From an uncultured Endomicrobiia bacterium (GTDB taxonomy: Bacteria > Elusimicrobiota > Endomicrobiia > Endomicrobiales > Endomicrobiaceae), in NCBI GenBank assembly GCA_905236115.1, contig CAJOOL010000012.1, positions 1 through 5,559 on the forward strand: a stretch of DNA of 5,559 nucleotides, given 5' to 3'. The notes beneath the pieces were generated by a model. That model was not told the origin of the DNA. It saw only the letters and a list, made by a program, of their open reading frames with translations, and made no database searches. A program made the translations under genes and the position numbers. Shown in pieces: positions 1 to 5,559 of this stretch (positions within the stretch are counted from its first letter, which is position 1; each line of letters opens with the position of its first letter).

Positions 1-1212
1 ATTGTAAATATTCCACGGGAAAATAAAATCGGTATTTTCGGTATCGGTATTATCCCCGTCAATACTTATACAGTAAGATTTGGAAAGATTGTAGTTCTGC
101 AAGAAAAAATTCATTGAGCTTTTTGAAAAAGACAGATTATTGATTTTAGTTTCTATCGGAATAATTTCCTGTTTATGTTTTACGATAAAATCTATTTCCT
201 TTTTGTTTTGTGTCCGCCAAAAATATACATTTTCTTTTTTATATTTTTTTAAAAGTTCGGCAAAAACGGAAGTTTCAAAAATATTCCCTACAAGTTCTTT
301 TCCAAGCATTTTCATCCATAACATTGAGAGAATTCCCGTATCATAAAAAAATATTTTCGGCATTTTGAATAATTCCGAACGAATGTTATTGTAATACGGA
401 GAAACACGTTTTATAATATAAGTTGCTTCTAAAACGAAAAGATATTCTTCTATTGTTTGGCGTGCAAGTTTGGCAGTATTTGAAAGTTCATCAATATTTA
501 ATAAGTTTCCGCTCTGGGACGATAAAATCTGAACAAGTTTATTAAATTTGTCTATATATTTTACATTTGCCAAATCTTTAATATCTTTGCTTATATATGT
601 ATCTATTATTTGCTGAAGATACGTTTCTTTTTTCTCAATTTCATTTGTCAAAACTATCTTCGGATAACCGCCGTATAAAGCAAATTCTTTGTATAATTTA
701 GTTAAATTTTTTATTATCAAATCATTTGTTATTTTTTTTGTAATGTCTATTTTCTCTTCTTTAAAAATTAAAAATTCTTCAAAACTTAACGGAAATATTT
801 CAAAATTTACGGTTCTTCCTACCAAAGAATCTTTAAATTTTTTCTTTATATCAAAACTTGAAGAACCGGAAACTATTAACTTAATATTTTTGTAATGGTC
901 ATAAGTTATTTTTAATAAAGAAGACGGATTTTGAAGATATTGAACTTCATCTATAAAAATATAACATTTATCTTCTTTATTCTTTATCTCTCCTTTCTGC
1001 TGCAAAAAAGACAATATATCTTCTATTCCGTTATTACATATTGATAAAAAACGGCTGTCTTCCAAATCAAAGTAATACTTGGATACTTTAATTTTTTCGT
1101 ACAGCATTTTCATTATAGTGGTTTTACCTACCTGTCTTGCTCCATGCAAAACTATAATATCATCGGTATCTATAAATTTATTGATATTTTTTATAACGCT
1201 TCTTTCTATCAT
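1..1212 (-). CDS. AAA+ ATPase with C-terminal DUF4143 domain (3' end outside window)
   Basis: 404 codons are open from ATG at 1212 to the window edge with no stop. The protein is probably cytoplasmic. Seen: Walker A GARQVGKTT (residues 24-32), a Walker B strand ending in FIDE (86-89), a sensor-like VSGSSS (114-119), VGRT (131-134) with a possible arginine finger R133, FPLSFEEF (140-147), GGYP (181-184), a likely winged-helix stretch (about 238-270), and a DUF4143-type end with FFYDTGIL (288-295), WR...EIDFIV (332-344) and IETK (353-356). D341 and E354-x-K356 fit a PD-(D/E)XK nuclease-like core. This order is typical of the AAA_14 plus DUF4143 family, whose members are usually about 380-420 residues, so few codons should be missing. 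The family is widespread, often multicopy and of unsettled function. The start is fixed by the Walker A motif being only 23 residues in. No Shine-Dalgarno precedes it. Family assignment is confident; cellular role is unknown. Confidence 0.93.
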   Translation of the reverse strand, partial: MIERSVIKNINKFIDTDDIIVLHGARQVGKTTIMKMLYEKIKVSKYYFDLEDSRFLSICNNGIEDILSFLQQKGEIKNKEDKCYIFIDEVQYLQNPSSLLKITYDHYKNIKLIVSGSSSFDIKKKFKDSLVGRTVNFEIFPLSFEEFLIFKEEKIDITKKITNDLIIKNLTKLYKEFALYGGYPKIVLTNEIEKKETYLQQIIDTYISKDIKDLANVKYIDKFNKLVQILSSQSGNLLNIDELSNTAKLARQTIEEYLFVLEATYIIKRVSPYYNNIRSELFKMPKIFFYDTGILSMLWMKMLGKELVGNIFETSVFAELLKKYKKENVYFWRTQNKKEIDFIVKHKQEIIPIETKINNLSFSKSSMNFFLQNYNLSKSYCISIDGDNTDTENTDFIFPWNIYN

Positions 1213-1218
1213 AACTAT

Positions 1219-1247
1219 ATTATATATTAAATATTTCCGAAAGTCAA
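1219..1247 (-). promoter_or_regulatory. Consensus sigma70-type promoter giving a leaderless ATPase mRNA
   Basis: On the minus strand, TTGACT (1247-1242) and a perfect TATAAT (1224-1219) are separated by exactly 17 bp. Transcription should begin about 6-7 nt past the -10 box, which lands on or next to the A of the ATG at 1212. No purine-rich ribosome binding site exists between the -10 box and the ATG. The natural reading is a leaderless or near-leaderless transcript for the AAA/DUF4143 gene. The TSS is predicted, not observed. Confidence 0.75.
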
Positions 1248-1280
1248 CTTTAAGAAATATTTGATATTTTGTAAAGTTGA
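1244..1280. promoter_or_regulatory. 37-bp interrupted palindrome overlapping the -35 box (candidate operator)
   Basis: The outer arms TCAACTTTA (1244-1252) and TAAAGTTGA (1272-1280) are perfect inverted repeats. An inner pair AAATAT (1255-1260) and ATATTT (1264-1269) shares the same centre at 1262. Only two positions per half (1253/1271 and 1254/1270) break the symmetry. The left arm covers four bases of the -35 element of the ATPase promoter. There is no U-run after it on either strand, so it is a poor terminator candidate. An operator for a dimeric or tetrameric regulator is the favoured inference; the regulator is unknown. Confidence 0.5.
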
Positions 1281-1364
1281 TATATAAAACTTATTATTGA
1301 ATATTAAGGAAAGGCAGGAAAGATGAAACGGCAATTTACAATTTATAATTGAACAACAAAGGCG

Positions 1365-1418
1365 GCTGAGAAGCTGAGAGGCTAAGAAGTTTGAACAGAA
1401 AGGTTGAAAAATTGAAAA
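1365..1418. repeat. Degenerate 8-bp tandem repeat
   Basis: Consecutive octamers read GCTGAGAA (1365), GCTGAGAG (1373), GCTAAGAA (1381) and GTTTGAAC (1389). After a short phase slip come GTTGAAAA (1403) and ATTGAAAA (1411). The first three copies differ at one or two positions and the later ones have drifted further. The stretch is non-coding and lies just beyond the terminator hairpin of the large gene. It looks like a decayed minisatellite; no function is evident. Confidence 0.55.
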
Positions 1419-1421
1419 CGG

Positions 1422-1460
1422 CAGAAAGCAGAATGGGAAAATTTCTCACTCTGCTTTCTG
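1422..1460 (-). terminator. Rho-independent terminator of the large gene
   Basis: An 11-bp perfect stem pairs CAGAAAGCAGA (1422-1432) with TCTGCTTTCTG (1450-1460). The stem continues inward past one mismatch with about six or seven more pairs and a very short loop. Read on the minus strand, the hairpin is followed by CGTTTTCAATTTTTC, an interrupted T-rich tail. It lies 32 bp past the stop codon at 1493. The plus-strand side has no T-run, so the terminator is directional and should separate the large gene from the ATPase gene. Confidence 0.8.
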
Positions 1461-1492
1461 TGGTTATAGACCGATATAACTTTTAAAATAAC

Positions 1493-4400
1493 TTACAAAA
1501 TGTTTATTCCATGAAGAAAGTCAATAAATTTATTGATAATCGGCATAATGACGTTTTTCAATTCGGTATTAATATTTCCAAGAAAATCGGAAACTTTATC
1601 CGTGATATTTGAAGAAGACATTGCCGCTGACGTAATGCTTTCGGATGAATCAAATTCGGATGTAATGCTTTCATAAGATATTTCAAATAAACCTATAAAA
1701 CTTGTTATCCCCTCTGTTAATTTTGATACGGAAGTTGAAAACATTTCACTTACCTTATTAAAAATATTTTTTAATCCTGTATCAACATTTCCTGTTAAGG
1801 CGGAAATAACACCGCTTACACTTAAAGAATTTTCTTTTTCATTTTGCTCATTTTTATTTTCGGCATTACCGGATGTTACGGCTATGTTGTATATAAAATG
1901 CGTTATCCATTCCGTCAATATTTCTGCAGGTTTTGCCAGTGCTGCATTTACGGTATTTTTTACGGTCGTTGCCGCTTCGGAAGCCAATTCTCTTATCTTT
2001 TGTATTACGGATTTGCTTTCATTTGTTAAATTATTATGCTGATTTTCAAAGCTCGGGCTATCCTGTGTATCCGAAGTTTGATTAAAACTAAAAGTTTCCA
2101 ATATCACACCTAATGCCGTTCCGACAGCAGTATTCTTAAATTCTTCGGGATTTTTCAAATTAAAAAAGTTTGCGATATTTTTCAATGTTTCAACGGTATT
2201 TTCCGTCTGCAATTCGGAATAAGGATTTCCCCTTTCTCCTACCGTCTGTCCTTTTGTTATAGCTGAAACGGTTGTCAAATATTGATTGTTTAGGGCTTCT
2301 ATCTGCGAATTGGTTATAAATACTGTATGATTGGAGTTATACATTATGGCATTTGCAACCTGTGCCAATGTTAAGTGGCCGGACATACTTTCCAATTCTT
2401 TAGGACTTTTACTGTCTAAATATTTAATAACGGCATAATCAGAATTAACCATACTTACATTGTCAAGAGAATAACCCAATTTTGTTTCTTTTCCTGCTGC
2501 AGCAACAAACTGAGGGAAAGTTTCTATACCGAACGATTTTAAACTGTCTATAATACTACTTGTAGAGTAATATGAATTACAACTTTGAAAATAAATAATT
2601 ATATTTTCCAAATTTGCACCGTTATTATATGCCTGTATTAATGCATTTGATATATCGTCTACGGAAATAAAGCCTGAACCGGTACTAAATCCTGTTGTTG
2701 CCCCATGTCCGTCAAAAACAAACAATGATTTTTTATTGTCTGATGTATCAACATTTGCTATTTTACTCATAAAATCATCTATAAGCTGTTCATGTAACTC
2801 CGGAGAAATTTTATAAAGTTCCTTAGCATCAAAAACAGACGGTGTTATATTTAACTTTTCCAACATGATATTTAAACCTTTAGGAGAAAATCTTTGTCTT
2901 CCTTTCCATTCGTCTTTATTGTGAAGACTGTAAATTTCAATATCGTTACTTAATATATCAATTGTAGAAGCAATTTCAAAAACATTTTTATAATAATCAA
3001 GTGTTGCGGTTAATACTTCATTAAACTGTTCGTCGGATAAGTTCTGAATATTTTCTCCCAAAACTTCATACATTTTTCTGCCGACACTTATTGATAAATT
3101 ATACTGTTGCATAATATCACTGAACATTTCATTTTGTTTACAGAATTCATTAAATTCATCCGAAAGAAGAACCTTTAATGACAATCCATTATTTTCCGTA
3201 TCCAAAGCAAGTGTTCTACTATAACCATCATATCTTCTCAAAGAATTAAGCAAATCCGAAAATTTTTGAATATTTTCTGCGGAGTTCAAAGACACGGAAT
3301 AATCATCTTTGGAAATTGTCCAATTACTCGTTATCTGTGCGGCACCGTAAGGGCTCATGCCGTGAGAATGATAAGCATAAAAACTCGTCAAATCGGAACA
3401 TTCTATAGAATACCCGTCTTTTCTCAATCTGTCGTAAATATTAAATAAACTTTCAACTTCTTGCACATCTAAAGTACATTCACCGTCTGCATTAAACGGG
3501 TATACCGTCATCCCCGCCCAAAAATTATCTTCATAAAATTTACTTACAATCCAAGAACCGTTATCGTAGCCTGCTCTTACGGCATAAGAATCCTGCATAA
3601 CCGTATATCCGTCTTTTTCAAGCTGAGCTTTTGCCGCCTCAAACAAGGCAGCATTTACACTTTCATACGAAACAGAAACTTTTCCCTCACTATTTAAAGA
3701 TGATAAAATTACGCTTTTTTTGTTTTTTGTAACAGTCCAATCACCTGTGGAAATTACATCATAATCCCTGCCGGGAATCTGCATTCCTTTACCCAAAGAG
3801 AAATACAAATATGTAGACGGTTCATTACTTCTGTCACAATCAATTTCATATCCGGCATTTTTTAATTCTTCGTAAGATTTAAACAAGCCGTCTATCGTGT
3901 CAAAATTTACATTCTCGGGAATATTGCCCTGCTCGTCAAATGCGGAAAATGTGTAGTAAGTTCTTCCGTGTTTGGAAGAATCATCTTCTTTGTATACAGT
4001 AAAAATATCAGCTTGGTATGCATCTCTAATAACTCCGTAACCGGCATCCCTTAATTGAGAAATCATACTCTCTACTGCCGGAGTGTTTGTCTGAATATTT
4101 ACTTGACGATTAAAATTTTCAACGATTAAGTTTGATTTCTGATTGAATTCCGAAGCTTTGAAAGTTGTTGAAAAATTATCTTTGGAGACAGTCCAGCTGC
4201 CGTCGGAAATTACGTCATACTCCGCACCTCCGCGGGGCATAAATTGATGCCATTTTTGTCCCAATTGAATCTGTCTATCCAAAGAAGAGTATACATCCGT
4301 TTTAGGTTCATTGCTTCTGTCACAGCTGACATCAAAACCTGCATTTTTCAATTCTTCATAAGATTTAAATAAGCTGTCTATCTTATCAAAATCTGCATTC

Positions 4401-5314
4401 TCCGTAATATTGCCCTGCTCGTCATAAGCGGAAAATGTATAGTACGTTGCTTTGTGTGTGGACGGGTCTTCTTTATATACCGTATAAACTTCAGGGTGAG
4501 AATAAGATTTATTTATTATTTTGTAACCTGCTTCTTTCAACCGTGCAACCATACTTTCTACGGTTGAAGAATTTTTATTGATATTTATTTCGTAATTAAA
4601 TTTTGCAACAGTCAAACTTGGAAGATGATTGAAGAAATACGAATGAAAATTTTTTGAATAGTCGCCTTTTGTAACTTTCCAATCGGAATAAGTTATTTGC
4701 GTATAAGGTCTGTTTCCTCTGCTCAAGGAAAAAAAGTAATATAAATTCTTTTTACCTTCGGCTTCTACGGAAAAGCCTGCTCTTGTCAGTTCCGTATAAG
4801 AGGAGAACAATTCTTTTATTTTTTGAACAAAACTTAAACTCGTATTGCCCTGCATTACATAACAAACCTGTTTACCATCAATTTCTTTACTTACAATATA
4901 AGAATTTTTATCATAAACATCTTGAATAACACTAAAACCATCTTCTCTCAGCTGACTAACGACTGACTGAAAATTTGCAGATGGTTCCGGGGTAACTATG
5001 GATTGTGCTATCGCTTCAGTGGCAGCTGTGGATTGCTCCGGCAATTGCGGGGGAGTGCCTATTGATTGCTCTGCTGTTGATTCCGCCGAAGTATCTTCTA
5101 CGGGGGTACCTGTTGAAAAATATCTTTCCAACAAAGCGTCTTTTTCTTCCCGGCTCATTTGTTGCGACTGTGTTGCAGGAGAAGAATAAGAACGATAAAC
5201 TGCGGAAGTTGTTCTCTCCGTGGAAATATTTTGTGCCGAAAATGCAGCCGTGTTTGCCAGCAACAAAACAGACAGAATTACGGCAGCAAATTTTTTGCAT
5301 ACAAAAGCAGTCAT
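1493..5314 (-). CDS. Large secreted repeat protein with clan CD cysteine peptidase-like domain
   Basis: A 1273-residue protein. Residues 1-27 form a Sec signal peptide: Lys7-Lys8, a hydrophobic core VILSVLLLA (12-20), and a probable cut after AFSA (24-27). Residues 28-112 are a Ser/Thr/Pro/Glu-rich linker with two related pieces, EQSIGTPPQ and AQSIVTPEP. Residues 113-694 are four tandem units, each made of two related halves. About 800-960 resemble clan CD peptidases: LFVFDGHG with His870-Gly871, IIIYFQSC with Cys912, and FVAAAGKET (937-945), matching the HG, (E/A)-C and AAxxxE layout of family C13 legumains. Residues 1100-1273 are predicted amphipathic helices with a twice-used motif, GN(V/I)(D/N)TxLKN. 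No further transmembrane segment or cell-wall anchor is evident. The start is supported by AAGGGGG five bases upstream and by the signal peptide. Export is confident, the peptidase fold likely, activity unproven. I do not recognise the repeat family; an adhesin, toxin or self-processing surface protein are all possible. Confidence 0.93.
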   Translation of the reverse strand: MTAFVCKKFAAVILSVLLLANTAAFSAQNISTERTTSAVYRSYSSPATQSQQMSREEKDALLERYFSTGTPVEDTSAESTAEQSIGTPPQLPEQSTAATEAIAQSIVTPEPSANFQSVVSQLREDGFSVIQDVYDKNSYIVSKEIDGKQVCYVMQGNTSLSFVQKIKELFSSYTELTRAGFSVEAEGKKNLYYFFSLSRGNRPYTQITYSDWKVTKGDYSKNFHSYFFNHLPSLTVAKFNYEININKNSSTVESMVARLKEAGYKIINKSYSHPEVYTVYKEDPSTHKATYYTFSAYDEQGNITENADFDKIDSLFKSYEELKNAGFDVSCDRSNEPKTDVYSSLDRQIQLGQKWHQFMPRGGAEYDVISDGSWTVSKDNFSTTFKASEFNQKSNLIVENFNRQVNIQTNTPAVESMISQLRDAGYGVIRDAYQADIFTVYKEDDSSKHGRTYYTFSAFDEQGNIPENVNFDTIDGLFKSYEELKNAGYEIDCDRSNEPSTYLYFSLGKGMQIPGRDYDVISTGDWTVTKNKKSVILSSLNSEGKVSVSYESVNAALFEAAKAQLEKDGYTVMQDSYAVRAGYDNGSWIVSKFYEDNFWAGMTVYPFNADGECTLDVQEVESLFNIYDRLRKDGYSIECSDLTSFYAYHSHGMSPYGAAQITSNWTISKDDYSVSLNSAENIQKFSDLLNSLRRYDGYSRTLALDTENNGLSLKVLLSDEFNEFCKQNEMFSDIMQQYNLSISVGRKMYEVLGENIQNLSDEQFNEVLTATLDYYKNVFEIASTIDILSNDIEIYSLHNKDEWKGRQRFSPKGLNIMLEKLNITPSVFDAKELYKISPELHEQLIDDFMSKIANVDTSDNKKSLFVFDGHGATTGFSTGSGFISVDDISNALIQAYNNGANLENIIIYFQSCNSYYSTSSIIDSLKSFGIETFPQFVAAAGKETKLGYSLDNVSMVNSDYAVIKYLDSKSPKELESMSGHLTLAQVANAIMYNSNHTVFITNSQIEALNNQYLTTVSAITKGQTVGERGNPYSELQTENTVETLKNIANFFNLKNPEEFKNTAVGTALGVILETFSFNQTSDTQDSPSFENQHNNLTNESKSVIQKIRELASEAATTVKNTVNAALAKPAEILTEWITHFIYNIAVTSGNAENKNEQNEKENSLSVSGVISALTGNVDTGLKNIFNKVSEMFSTSVSKLTEGITSFIGLFEISYESITSEFDSSESITSAAMSSSNITDKVSDFLGNINTELKNVIMPIINKFIDFLHGINIL
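2435..2917 (-). other. Clan CD (C13/C14-like) cysteine peptidase domain, residues ~800-960
   Basis: A hydrophobic strand ends in the dyad histidine, LFVFDGHGATTG, with the His codon at 2705-2707. A helix and a second hydrophobic strand lead to IIIYFQSCNS, with the Cys codon at 2579-2581. The His-to-Cys distance of 42 residues is close to that of legumain (about 41). The following strand FVAAAGKETKLGYS resembles the legumain segment after its catalytic Cys, where a conserved Ala-Ala is followed by Glu and Tyr. These are family-level resemblances judged by eye. Gln910 sits where many members have Glu or Asp. Substrate preference cannot be read from this. Confidence 0.72.
3821..3962 (-). repeat. 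Near-identical DNA direct repeat, copy in unit 3
   Basis: This 142-bp stretch aligns without gaps to 4307-4448, about 83% identical by hand count, including a 19-bp identical run. The copies are offset by 486 bp, exactly 162 codons. Both encode an Asp-Glu-Gln-Gly-Asn-Ile stretch followed by LFKSYEELKNAG and a CDRSNEP ending. Recombination between the copies would remove or add one unit in frame. Confidence 0.8.
4307..4448 (-). repeat. Near-identical DNA direct repeat, copy in unit 2
   Basis: This is the partner of 3821-3962, gapless over 142 bp. It belongs to the second protein unit and is the better-conserved core of the array. Units 1 and 4 share the protein pattern but have diverged too far to show comparable DNA identity. 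Confidence 0.8.
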
Positions 5315-5319
5315 AAGAA

Positions 5320-5326
5320 CCCCCTT
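5320..5326 (-). promoter_or_regulatory. Ribosome binding site of the large gene, built from homopolymers
   Basis: AAGGGGG on the minus strand ends five bases before the ATG at 5314 and decides this start. It is the junction of an A8 tract (5325-5332) and a G5 tract (5320-5324). Slippage here would change the spacing or strength of the site. Confidence 0.75.
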
Positions 5327-5344
5327 TTTTTTAAAATGTTTTAC

Positions 5345-5374
5345 ATTATATATTCTATTTTTTTTTTTTTTGAA
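5345..5374 (-). promoter_or_regulatory. Promoter of the large gene with A14 tract in the spacer
   Basis: A perfect -10 box TATAAT (5350-5345) lies upstream of the large gene, with the TSS expected near 5338 and a leader of about 24 nt. The best -35 candidate is TTCAAA (5374-5369), a four-of-six match at an 18-bp spacing. Fourteen consecutive A residues on the minus strand (5371-5358) fill most of that spacer, so their number sets the -35/-10 distance. The -10 box is secure; the -35 box is weak and could be replaced by upstream A-tract contacts. Confidence 0.6.
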
Positions 5375-5402
5375 TTTTTGCGGAATTTTTGTAAAATTTT
5401 TG
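5358..5402 (-). repeat. Four A-tracts phased at ~11 bp (likely bent DNA or UP element)
   Basis: CAAAAATT occurs on the minus strand at 5373-5380, 5384-5391 and 5395-5402, starts spaced exactly 11 bp apart. The A14 tract (5358-5371) is centred one further helical step downstream. A-tracts repeated in phase with the helix bend DNA, and A-rich sequence just upstream of -35 commonly binds the RNA polymerase alpha C-terminal domain. Here the array directly abuts the promoter of the large gene. Confidence 0.6.
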
Positions 5403-5416
5403 TAAAAAATACAATT

Positions 5417-5559
5417 TTAGCTAAATATTGACGGTTTAAAGGTTGTTTTGACAGTTATTGGGAGCTTTAGGAAACCTGTATAGTTAGCCATTCTGGCACC
5501 TAAGGTTGTATTATATTGTAAAATAATATAAAGACTATCGGGAGTTGCTAAATCGGCAG
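5417..5559 (-). CDS. 3' end of an unrecognised gene (46 residues in window)
   Basis: One minus-strand frame is open from the window edge (first whole codon 5557-5555) to a TAA at 5419-5417, encoding 46 residues that finish TVKTTFKPSIFS. The other two minus-strand frames close within a few codons of the edge. Base composition changes sharply at this stop: the open part is moderately AT-rich and the next 100 bases are almost pure A/T, as expected at a gene end. The fragment alternates polar and hydrophobic residues, suggesting a strand-rich C-terminus, but I do not recognise the family. No convincing GC-rich terminator follows, and the large gene starts 102 bp downstream with its own promoter. 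The stretch is short, so chance openness is possible. Confidence 0.55.
   Translation of the reverse strand, partial: ADLATPDSLYIILQYNTTLGARMANYTGFLKLPITVKTTFKPSIFS

Larger units (their letters stand above)
3233..4978 (-). repeat. Four tandem protein units (eight related half-units), residues 113-694
   Basis: Unit boundaries are roughly 113-249, 250-411, 412-554 and 555-694. Each unit opens with a helix ending L-x3-G-(F/Y)-x-(V/I), then a strand ending (Y/W/F)-x-V-(S/Y)-K. It then gives a second helix ending G-(F/Y)-x-(V/I) and a strand WxV(S/T)K or WTISK. The glycines fall at 126, 180, 263, 326, 425, 488, 569 and 634. The V/I-x-K motifs are YIVSK (139), WKVTK (212), YTVYK (277), WTVSK (374), FTVYK (438), WTVTK (526), WIVSK (588) and WTISK (665). 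The two halves of each unit are therefore similar to each other, implying an ancestral duplication before the array expanded. Units 2 and 3 are the most alike. Confidence 0.82.

Noticed and set aside
140..1264. Plus-strand open frames of about 60-70 codons opposite the ATPase gene.
   Set aside because: The minus-strand frame has complete Walker A, Walker B and DUF4143 motifs. The plus-strand products are hydrophobic, low-complexity antisense readings.
1323..1352. Nine-codon ORF on the plus strand (ATG at 1323) behind an AGGAAAG-like site, with a weak TTGATA-16 bp-TATAAA promoter at 1261-1288.
   Set aside because: It is far too short, lies in AT-rich intergenic DNA where such matches are expected by chance, and runs against all genes in the window.
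5297..5314. Lipoprotein signal using Cys6 of the large protein.
   Set aside because: Cys6 comes before the hydrophobic core, not after it, so there is no lipobox. The AFSA site fits signal peptidase I.
5376..5416. Terminator for the upstream partial gene.
   Set aside because: Only A/T pairings with bulges can be drawn and there is no GC-containing stem. The phased A-tracts are better explained as promoter architecture.
4998..5431. Overlapping open frames of 60-100 codons on both strands across the start of the large gene.
   Set aside because: They lie over a stretch whose signal peptide, ribosome binding site and long frame fix the real gene. Their translations look like antisense or shifted readings of the Ser/Thr-rich linker, with no recognisable motif.
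5456..5559. Possible structured RNA on the plus strand: AACC/GGTT and TTAG/CTAA pairings around 5474-5507, and a repeated TAT(T/C)GGGAG at about 5456 and 5536.
   Set aside because: Stems are short and interrupted, no known riboswitch or RNA motif is recognised, and an open minus-strand frame through the region explains its composition better.

Overview
The window is AT-rich bacterial DNA with three genes, all on the minus strand: the last codons of an unrecognised gene (right edge), one very large gene for a secreted repeat protein, and a nearly complete AAA+ ATPase/DUF4143 gene that runs off the left edge. The standard genetic code, Shine-Dalgarno and sigma70-type signals, and a Sec signal peptide point to an ordinary AT-rich bacterium. 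The taxon cannot be fixed from this sequence. A host-associated Gram-negative lineage is only a guess.

Layout in the direction of transcription (right to left). 5559-5417 is the 3' end of an unrecognised CDS. 5416-5315 is an extremely AT-rich regulatory gap. It holds four A-tracts at about 11-bp spacing, a perfect TATAAT box, an A14 tract inside the -35/-10 spacer and an AAGGGGG ribosome binding site. 5314-1493 encodes a 1273-residue protein with five parts: a signal peptide, a Ser/Thr/Pro-rich linker, four tandem units of about 140-160 residues (each made of two related halves), a predicted clan CD (legumain/caspase-type) cysteine peptidase domain with His870 and Cys912, and a long C-terminal region of likely amphipathic helices. 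1492-1213 is a gap holding a strong hairpin terminator, a decayed 8-bp tandem repeat, a 37-bp dyad and a consensus promoter. 1212-1 encodes the AAA_14/DUF4143 protein. Its promoter sits so close to the ATG that the mRNA is predicted to be leaderless.

How it fits together. The large protein looks like an exported, probably surface or extracellular, repeat protein carrying a peptidase-like domain. Its promoter architecture suggests expression that could switch by slippage of the A14 tract. The terminator and the separate promoter indicate that the ATPase gene is an independent transcription unit, and nothing in the sequence links its function to the peptidase. The combination of the unassigned eight-fold half-repeat array, the clan CD domain and the homopolymer-controlled promoter is the least ordinary part of the window.
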